Below, one piece after another: positions 8,610 to 11,959 of a stretch of 11,959 bases of DNA; positions within the stretch are counted from its first letter, which is position 1; each line of letters starts with the position of its first letter. Source of the stretch: an uncultured Verrucomicrobiota bacterium (lineage in GTDB: Bacteria; Verrucomicrobiota; Kiritimatiellia; RFP12; UBA1067); NCBI GenBank assembly GCA_946631535.1, contig CAMPAF010000055.1:1-11959 (forward strand), given 5' to 3'. Position numbers and translations under genes: made by a program. Below the pieces are notes generated by a model. It ran no database searches. It worked only from the letters and a program-made list of their open reading frames with translations, and was not told the origin of the DNA.

Positions 8610-8639
8610 GGTATAGTCCCTCTTAAAGAAGTTTGGCGC

Positions 8640-8668
8640 ATTTTACCATGTTCCGCGCGTCCTGACAA
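8640..8668 (-). promoter_or_regulatory. Sigma70-type promoter of the PATR protein gene
   Basis: On the minus strand, TTGTCA (8668-8663) and TAAAAT (8645-8640) are separated by exactly 17 bases. Transcription should start near 8633 and give a leader of about 24 bases that contains AGAGGG at 8623-8618, correctly spaced from the ATG at 8609. Both hexamers are close to consensus and the position fits the gene. Regulation by anything beyond sigma70 is not visible. Confidence 0.65.
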
Positions 8669-8729
8669 TTACAATTTCCCCTCCGCGATAACGTAAGACG
8701 TCCTATCCCGCCGCCGGCACTGCCCGCTC

Positions 8730-8892
8730 GCCGCCGGGACGGCGGCTCTCCATATGGGGAGCCCCCTTTTCGGTCGCAGTAAACTGCGACCCTCCCGTAT
8801 GGAAAAACGCCCTCTTGGCGGCGCCAACTGGGAGCGCCGCCCTATTGGCGGCGTGAGCAGCAGAATTGGTGGGGCGAGGCGTCCCGCCGAGC
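8730..8892 (+). repeat. Full composite palindromic (REP/BIME-like) element with conserved 43-bp tail
   Basis: Five hairpins in a row: GCCGCC/GGCGGC (8730-8746), a nearly perfect palindrome GGCTCTCCATATGGGGAGCC (8744-8763), GGTCGCAG/CTGCGACC (8772-8791, followed by CTCCC), a shortened CGCC/GGCG (8808-8820), and CGCCGCC/GGCGGCG (8835-8853) directly preceded by GGAG. The tail 8850-8892 is identical over 43 bases to 10430-10472, and the larger segment 8831-8892 matches 10411-10472 at 58 of 62 bases. GGAG next to a hairpin is a feature described for REP sequences served by RAYT transposases. The block lies 49 bases beyond the stop of the ATPase gene. Confidence 0.82.
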
Positions 8893-8941
8893 CGCGAACG
8901 ACGACGGAACGCCGTCTACCAGGTTTTACGACTACCTGTTG

Positions 8942-10147
8942 TCAATAAAGGAATCCGAACATCCAAAGCGGGATCTTGTTGCCGTAGCCGGTCTCGATGT
9001 CGTCGGCCGCGACGAAGCTGTCGGGAAGGTCCTTGATCTGCGAGAAGCCCTTGCCTGCGCCGCCGACTTCGAAAAGGTAGCGGCCGTCGACCAGAAAATC
9101 GCCTTTCTCCGCGCAGACGACCTCATGTCCAGCCGAGCGCAACTGGTTCACGAAGAACGTCTCGCGTATCGTCCCCTCGTTGGCGCGGGAGACGAGCGCG
9201 TGCATGATGTTCGGATTGTCGCAGAATATCTTCTCGGGGCGCGAAAGGTTCTTCAACGTGTCCTTGCCGGACGGGACGAGCGCAAGCAGGCCGGCGCGCT
9301 CTAGCACCGACAGCATCTTGAGCCCCTGGTTCCTGTCGGTCTCGAGCTCGCGGTACAGGGCCGACATGTTCGGCTGCTGCGGGCAGCTCGCGGCCAGCAC
9401 CATCAGCATCTTCTTCGTCTTCCTGATCGTGGCCGGCGTCACGTCCTCAACCGCCGGGTAGTCGCTGTCCAGCACCTTGTCGATCGTTTCCACCACGCGT
9501 TCGTAATAGCCCGAGTGCTCCGTCTTGTAGAACGGATAGAACCCGGTCTTCAAGTAACGCTCGAAGAGCGGAATGGGCCGCATCTTCTTCACAAGCTCCA
9601 TGGCAATCTCAACATGGCCTTGCAGTAACTCGTCAAGCGTAATCGGCGACGGCTCCATGATCCCTTCGTACGCGAGAAACTCCCTGAAGGAAAGACCGTT
9701 CAGGTTGTAGGACATCTGACGTCGCGAAAGGTCGCCCTCGCGGTTGTCCATTTTCAAGATGGACGAACCGCTGTAAACCACGTTCATCCCGGAATAGAAA
9801 TCGGTGATGTTCTTGATGATCGTCTGCCAATGCTCGAAGTGGTGGACTTCATCGATGAAGAGATGCGTCACCCCCTGCTTGTGGACCTCCTCGACGAACT
9901 CAAGCGGCGAATGCGTCTTGAACCAGTAGTGGTCAAACGAAACATAAAAGGCGCACGAATCAAGGCCGAAGCGCTCTTTTGCGCGCTGTCGCAGGATGGT
10001 GGTCTTGCCCGTACCACGTGCGCCTTTGATGCAAATCAATCGATTCTCCCAATCTACCGACGGGAAAAGATACCGATGAAACGCCGTTGGCGTTTCGTCA
10101 ATCAGCCGATTTGAAATCAGCCGCATCCTTGATAGTTCTTCGTCCAT
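8942..10147 (-). CDS. AAA_14 / DUF4143-type ATPase
   Basis: A 401-residue ATPase of the widespread AAA_14-DUF4143 group, whose biological role is not established. Seen: Walker A GARGTGKTT at 42-50; Walker B LFIDE at 96-100; a sensor-1-like VVYSGSS at 123-129; SRRQMSYNLNGLSFREFL at 141-158, typical of the group with its arginine and the L-x-G-L/S-F-x-E-F motif. A winged-helix-like middle (about 240-310) follows, then a C-terminal DUF4143 domain ending GDFLVDGRYLFEVGG...KIPLWMFGFLY. DUF4143 belongs to the PD-(D/E)XK nuclease-like superfamily; here a clear ExK lysine is not seen, so nuclease activity is doubtful. AGGCGG precedes the ATG. Upstream lie two operator-like direct repeats. It stands alone, within repeat-rich DNA, which suggests an accessory gene. 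Confidence 0.9.
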   Translation of the reverse strand: MDEELSRMRLISNRLIDETPTAFHRYLFPSVDWENRLICIKGARGTGKTTILRQRAKERFGLDSCAFYVSFDHYWFKTHSPLEFVEEVHKQGVTHLFIDEVHHFEHWQTIIKNITDFYSGMNVVYSGSSILKMDNREGDLSRRQMSYNLNGLSFREFLAYEGIMEPSPITLDELLQGHVEIAMELVKKMRPIPLFERYLKTGFYPFYKTEHSGYYERVVETIDKVLDSDYPAVEDVTPATIRKTKKMLMVLAASCPQQPNMSALYRELETDRNQGLKMLSVLERAGLLALVPSGKDTLKNLSRPEKIFCDNPNIMHALVSRANEGTIRETFFVNQLRSAGHEVVCAEKGDFLVDGRYLFEVGGAGKGFSQIKDLPDSFVAADDIETGYGNKIPLWMFGFLY

Positions 10148-10160
10148 TCCACCGCCTAAT

Positions 10161-10212
10161 TAGTGCTTCCATTCACGAATGGAGCGCCGTTTCTAGTGTT
10201 TCCATTCACGAA
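10161..10212 (-). promoter_or_regulatory. Paired 19-bp direct repeats upstream of the ATPase gene (operator-like)
   Basis: TAGTGCTTCCATTCACGAA (10161-10179) and TAGTGTTTCCATTCACGAA (10194-10212) differ at one base and start 33 bp apart, about three helical turns. The first extends into a perfect dyad CCATTC-AC-GAATGG (10169-10182); the second has a partly preserved dyad. Both lie between a TATAAT (minus strand, 10226-10221) and the ATG at 10147. This would suit binding of a repressor near the transcription start. A mobile-element footprint is an alternative. Confidence 0.6.
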
Positions 10213-10220
10213 CGCAAAGG

Positions 10221-10226
10221 ATTATA
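10221..10226 (-). promoter_or_regulatory. Possible -10 box of the ATPase gene
   Basis: A perfect TATAAT on the minus strand in an AT-rich patch, with a start predicted near 10214. No hexamer at 16-18 bases upstream resembles TTGACA; a TTGACG at 10262-10257 is 30 bases away, too far. The direct repeats begin directly downstream. Confidence 0.35.
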
Positions 10227-10295
10227 TCATATTTTCGCGCGGGATAACGAAAACTTCGTCAAATTAATTCAAGTCAGCTCATTGCACAATCATCC

Positions 10296-10315
10296 GGCCG
10301 CGACGGGGCGCGGCC
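10296..10315 (+). repeat. GGCCGCG/CGCGGCC hairpin module
   Basis: A perfect 7-bp stem with a six-base loop, followed by CTCCC. The same hairpin type with the same CTCC(C) follow-on occurs at 52-75 and 8772-8796, with compensating changes in the stem (T-A replaced by C-G). The pairing is kept while the bases change, which points to selection for structure or to a repeat family. Confidence 0.65.
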
Positions 10316-10386
10316 CTCCCAATGAGATTACGGTGCGGAACGGAAGCGAACTCTCACGGGTGGGATCGCAATCTCTGACTGGGAAA

Positions 10387-10472
10387 GCCGCCTTCTAGGC
10401 GGCGCAACATGGAGAGCCGCCATCTTGGTGGCGTGAGCAGCAGAATTGGTGGGGCGAGGCGTCCCGCCGAGC
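10387..10472 (+). repeat. Palindromic element with conserved 43-bp tail, second copy
   Basis: Hairpins GCCGCC/GGCGGC (10387-10403) and GCCGCC/GGTGGC (10416-10432, one G-T pair), the latter preceded by GGAGA, then the 43-bp tail identical to 8850-8892. The tail ends exactly where recognisable ATPase remnant coding sequence begins. Same orientation relative to the neighbouring ATPase-type sequence as the first copy. Confidence 0.82.
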
Positions 10473-10742
10473 TGCCCTTTCATTTTCGGGTTATTCTCGT
10501 GGAGAAGCCATTTCCAGGCAGGGACGACCTTTATGCCGGAACCGAGTTCCGCCTCGTCGTCCCACGTCACGATCGTGCAGTCGTCCACGTACAGGTTCCG
10601 CCGAGCCAACTCAAGCGCCGACGTCTCCCGCGCAACCGTCGCGCGGTCCTGCATCGTCCACGCCATCTGCACGAGACGTCGCTTCTTGGTCACCATGTCA
10701 ACGACATGGAAATCGACCTCTGTCCCGTCTGGATTGGGAGCG
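10473..10742 (-). pseudogene. C-terminal remnant of a second DUF4143-type ATPase
   Basis: About 90 codons of a DUF4143 C-terminal domain: GTEVDFHVVDM, then LVQMAWTMQDRATVARETSALELAR, then CTIVTWDDEAE, ending with IKVVPAWKWLLHE. The pattern (E-V-D-F, a strand with L-V-Q, R-E-x-x-A-L, I-V-T, I-x-V-x-P-A-W-x-W-L-L) is characteristic of the end of AAA_14/DUF4143 proteins. The ATPase domain, the start and the native stop are missing. The 5' edge abuts the 19-bp repeat of the RAYT element at 10743, and the 3' edge abuts the palindromic repeat at 10472. It is not a copy of the intact ATPase's end (which finishes KIPLWMFGFLY), so it comes from another subfamily. An open frame with a possible ATG at 10819 exists but begins in repeat DNA. 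Confidence 0.75.
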
Positions 10743-10781
10743 TCCTGAGGGGACAGACCCTTCCTGAGGGGACAGACCCTT
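10743..10781 (+). repeat. 19-bp tandem direct repeat, left end of RAYT element
   Basis: TCCTGAGGGGACAGACCCT at 10743-10761 is repeated without change at 10762-10780, and the following TCCAGACC looks like the start of a decayed third unit. Two left ends against one right end suggest tandem duplication or two successive insertions at the same place. Confidence 0.85.
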
Positions 10782-10789
10782 CCAGACCA

Positions 10790-10833
10790 TGAGACAATTT
10801 TGAGACATATTTGAGACAATTTTGAGACAATTC
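10790..10833 (+). repeat. Four tandem 11-bp TGAGACAATTT repeats
   Basis: Units at 10790, 10801, 10812 and 10823: TGAGACAATTT, TGAGACATATT, TGAGACAATTT, TGAGACAATTC. The 11-bp period places each TGAGACA on the same face of the helix. The array lies 62-105 bases before the transposase start and differs sharply in base composition from its surroundings. It could be an operator or a transposase-binding array (inference). Confidence 0.8.
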
Positions 10834-10864
10834 GACCCTGGAGAACTGATATCCTCTTTCCCGC

Positions 10865-10886
10865 CGGCAGAAAGTCGGCAGAAAGG
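10865..10886 (+). repeat. Two 11-bp CGGCAGAAAG repeats covering the RAYT ribosome site
   Basis: CGGCAGAAAGT (10865-10875) and CGGCAGAAAGG (10876-10886), again with an 11-bp period. The second unit contains the Shine-Dalgarno AAAGGA (10882-10887), seven bases before the ATG at 10895. Confidence 0.6.
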
Positions 10887-10894
10887 ATACATAA

Positions 10895-11749
10895 ATGGCA
10901 AGACCAAACAGAGTCAAGTTGTCAGGCGAAGGGTACTATCACGTGATAGACCGCATCGCGCACAAGGAGTTCCTGCTGAGGGACGAAAGGGTCAAGCGAC
11001 GGCTCCTCGACCTCATGCGCAGGGCGGCGGAGTTCAGCGGGGTCGATGTATGCACATACGTGGTCATGGACAACCATCTCCACCTCTGCGTGCATGTTCC
11101 AGAAGCCGGGAGGATCGACGAGCAGACTATAATAGACCGCGTAGGGGCGCTTTATGGCGAATCTCGTGCGGTAGCCTTGAGGAACGAACTTGAGCGGCTG
11201 CGGGCTGAAGGCAGGGATGATGAAGCTATGCGGATATTGGACCGCCTGCGCGCCAGGATGGGCGACCTCAGCGAGTTCATGAAGACGTTCAAGCAACGCG
11301 TGACGCAATGGTACAACCGGGAGCTGGGGCACGAGGGGACGCTGTGGTGCGGTCGCTTTAAGAGCGTGCTGCTCGACAGGAACGGTGCCGTGCACGTCGT
11401 GGCGAACTATATTCACTGCAATCCCGTTCGGGCACGGATGGTCGATTCTGCGGACAATTACCGCTGGAGTGGTCTGGGGGCCGCCGTCCATGGCGACAAG
11501 CGCGCGATCCGCGGGCTCTCCATCATCGGCATGGACGTGTCCAGATGCCAAGGACCGGATGTTCCCGCAAGGGATTCGCGACTCGTGAACGGCCTGATCT
11601 TCGGCGGCATCGGCTTCGTGAGCGAGATGGCCGCACGGCTGGGCGCGAAGTTCCGCGGATCGCCTACCCTCCGCAAGGTCGGCAGGTTCGGGAAAGATAG
11701 TCTCTATTCATCGCATGGCGGACGCTCTGCGCCAAGGCGTGTGGCATGA
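10895..11749 (+). CDS. REP-associated tyrosine transposase (Y1/HUH, RAYT)
   Basis: A 284-residue single-strand DNA transposase of the Y1_Tnp (TnpA/RAYT) family, which cuts and joins DNA at hairpins through a covalent tyrosine link. Seen: YYHVIDR at 14-20; the HUH metal-binding motif in VVMDNHLHLCVHVP (His61, His63); the candidate catalytic Tyr140 in QRVTQWYNRELGHEGTLW; then GRFKSVLL, and YIHCNPVRARMV...YRWSG at 172-193, the conserved block of RAYT proteins. A basic C-terminal extension of about 75 residues follows. All catalytic residues expected are present, so the protein could be active. Start chosen by AAAGGA seven bases upstream. The gene lies inside inverted repeats, with palindromic REP-like elements 420 bases away that may be its substrate. 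Confidence 0.93.
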   Translation: MARPNRVKLSGEGYYHVIDRIAHKEFLLRDERVKRRLLDLMRRAAEFSGVDVCTYVVMDNHLHLCVHVPEAGRIDEQTIIDRVGALYGESRAVALRNELERLRAEGRDDEAMRILDRLRARMGDLSEFMKTFKQRVTQWYNRELGHEGTLWCGRFKSVLLDRNGAVHVVANYIHCNPVRARMVDSADNYRWSGLGAAVHGDKRAIRGLSIIGMDVSRCQGPDVPARDSRLVNGLIFGGIGFVSEMAARLGAKFRGSPTLRKVGRFGKDSLYSSHGGRSAPRRVA

Positions 11750-11768
11750 AGGGTCTGTCCCCGAAGGA
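11749..11768 (-). repeat. Right inverted repeat of the RAYT element
   Basis: AAGGGTCTGTCCCCGAAGGA on the plus strand. Its reverse complement matches the left-end unit TCCTGAGGGGACAGACCCTT at 18 of 20 bases, differing only at the fifth and sixth positions. It overlaps the transposase stop codon by one base. Confidence 0.8.
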
Positions 11769-11771
11769 CAC

Positions 11772-11959
11772 CTAGCAGACCTGGCGGAGGGCGGCGTAGT
11801 CGAGGCACATCGCCACACGGTGCTGGAGGTAACGGTTCCACTCGGCGCCGATGCGCATCACGCGGATGTGCTTGTGGTAGGTGTCGATGGAGACGATGTT
11901 GAATAGGTCCTGGCTCTTCTCGCCGGTCACGCGGCGCGAGTCGCACCACAGCTCGAAGT
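11772..11959 (-). CDS. C-terminal end of a protein, possibly a metallophosphoesterase (5' part beyond window)
   Basis: The last 62 codons of a gene entering from the right edge, in the frame beginning FELWCDSRRVTGEKSQDLFN and ending at TAG (11774-11772). The strand-rich segment LFNIVSIDTYHKHIRVMRIG followed by WNRYLQHRVAMCLDY resembles the C-terminal strands of calcineurin-like metallophosphoesterases. No catalytic residues lie in the visible part, so this is tentative. The stop is only three bases from the RAYT element's right repeat, so the element landed at the end of this gene and may have replaced its original last codons. Confidence 0.55.
   Translation of the reverse strand, partial: FELWCDSRRVTGEKSQDLFNIVSIDTYHKHIRVMRIGAEWNRYLQHRVAMCLDYAALRQVC

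Larger units (their letters stand above)
8610..8941. other. Intergenic region between PATR gene and ATPase gene
   Basis: No gene is supported in these 332 bases. They hold the PATR promoter and leader (8610-8668), a plain stretch to about 8725, the composite palindromic block (8730-8892), and a 49-base tail after the ATPase stop. The tail has two weak minus-strand hairpins (GACGG/CCGTC and AGGT/ACCT types) and no T-run, so no convincing terminator. Confidence 0.7.
10148..10472. other. Gene-free region between the ATPase gene and the ATPase remnant
   Basis: It holds the ATPase leader with its paired repeats and -10 box (to 10226), an AT-rich stretch to about 10290, and palindromic repeat modules from 10296 to 10472. 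The minus-strand frame of the ATPase remnant stays open through the repeats to a TAA at 10328-10330, but this translated repeat is not recognisable protein. Between 10316 and 10386 nothing specific was recognised. Confidence 0.6.
10743..11768 (+). mobile_element. IR-bounded RAYT element
   Basis: A Y1-type transposase gene enclosed by inverted 20-bp sequences. The left motif TCCTGAGGGGACAGACCCTT occurs twice (10743-10762 and 10762-10781). The right copy is at 11749-11768 in reverse orientation and matches at 18 of 20 bases. The right copy overlaps the last base of the transposase stop codon. The left edge truncates an ATPase gene; the right edge lies three bases from the stop codon of the next gene. 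No target duplication is evident, as expected for Y1/HUH transposition. Limits are inferred from the repeats. Confidence 0.65.

Noticed and set aside
8894..8941. Intrinsic terminator after the ATPase gene
   Set aside because: The two hairpins have only four to five base pairs with large or GC-poor stems, and no T-run follows.
10221..10262. TTGACG and TATAAT as a full promoter for the ATPase gene
   Set aside because: The hexamers are 30 bases apart, which is incompatible with a sigma70 spacer.
10328..10819. A 163-codon minus-strand frame as a complete gene
   Set aside because: Its first 25 codons are tandem repeat DNA and its last 48 are palindromic repeat DNA. Only the middle is homologous to known protein, so it is treated as a remnant.
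10743..10833. CRISPR array
   Set aside because: Units are 19 bp and 11 bp, directly tandem without spacers, and no cas gene is present.
10921..11551. Minus-strand open frame opposite the RAYT gene
   Set aside because: It lies opposite the HUH transposase gene and is a shadow of it.

Overview
The window is GC-rich, gene-dense bacterial DNA. A didermic bacterium of the Kiritimatiellota/Lentisphaerota/Verrucomicrobiota area is the best guess. The reasons are a secretin operon with a fused PilM/PilN-like protein, a large secreted protein with autotransporter-associated beta-strand (PATR) repeats but no barrel, AAA/DUF4143 ATPases, and GC-rich palindromic repeats next to a REP-associated tyrosine transposase (RAYT). 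The taxon is inferred from gene style only; the window has no rRNA or marker gene.

Positions 1-8609 are all on the minus strand. Reading in the direction of transcription: a 1099-residue secreted PATR protein (8609-5310) with a good sigma70-type promoter; a 113-bp gap; then a tight three-gene envelope operon of a GspL/PilM-N-like inner-membrane protein (5196-3673), a GspM/PilO-like protein (3671-3114) and a GspD/PilQ-like secretin (3117 to beyond the left edge). The second and third of these overlap by ATGA. These three should form the inner-membrane platform and outer-membrane pore of a type II secretion or type IV pilus machine. The PATR protein upstream is a plausible export substrate, but that link rests on neighbourhood only.

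Positions 8610-11959 are an accessory, mobile-DNA-shaped region. It holds an intact AAA_14/DUF4143 ATPase (10147-8942, minus), a sliced C-terminal remnant of a different DUF4143 ATPase (10742-10473, minus), an IR-bounded RAYT element (10743-11768, gene on plus at 10895-11749), and the C-terminal 62 residues of a gene entering from the right edge (11772-11959, minus), possibly a metallophosphoesterase.

The least ordinary feature is a family of composite GC-rich palindromes. Related modules occur at 1-75 (inside the secretin reading frame), 8730-8892 and 10296-10472; a further hairpin of the 1-75 block recurs at 5032-5058, inside the GspL-like reading frame. Two copies share an identical 43-bp tail, and each lies directly 3' of a DUF4143 ATPase gene or remnant. 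Several hairpins are preceded by GGAG, a tetranucleotide linked to REP/RAYT systems. Together with the nearby RAYT this suggests an active or recently active REP-RAYT pair that also deposits sequence into coding regions.
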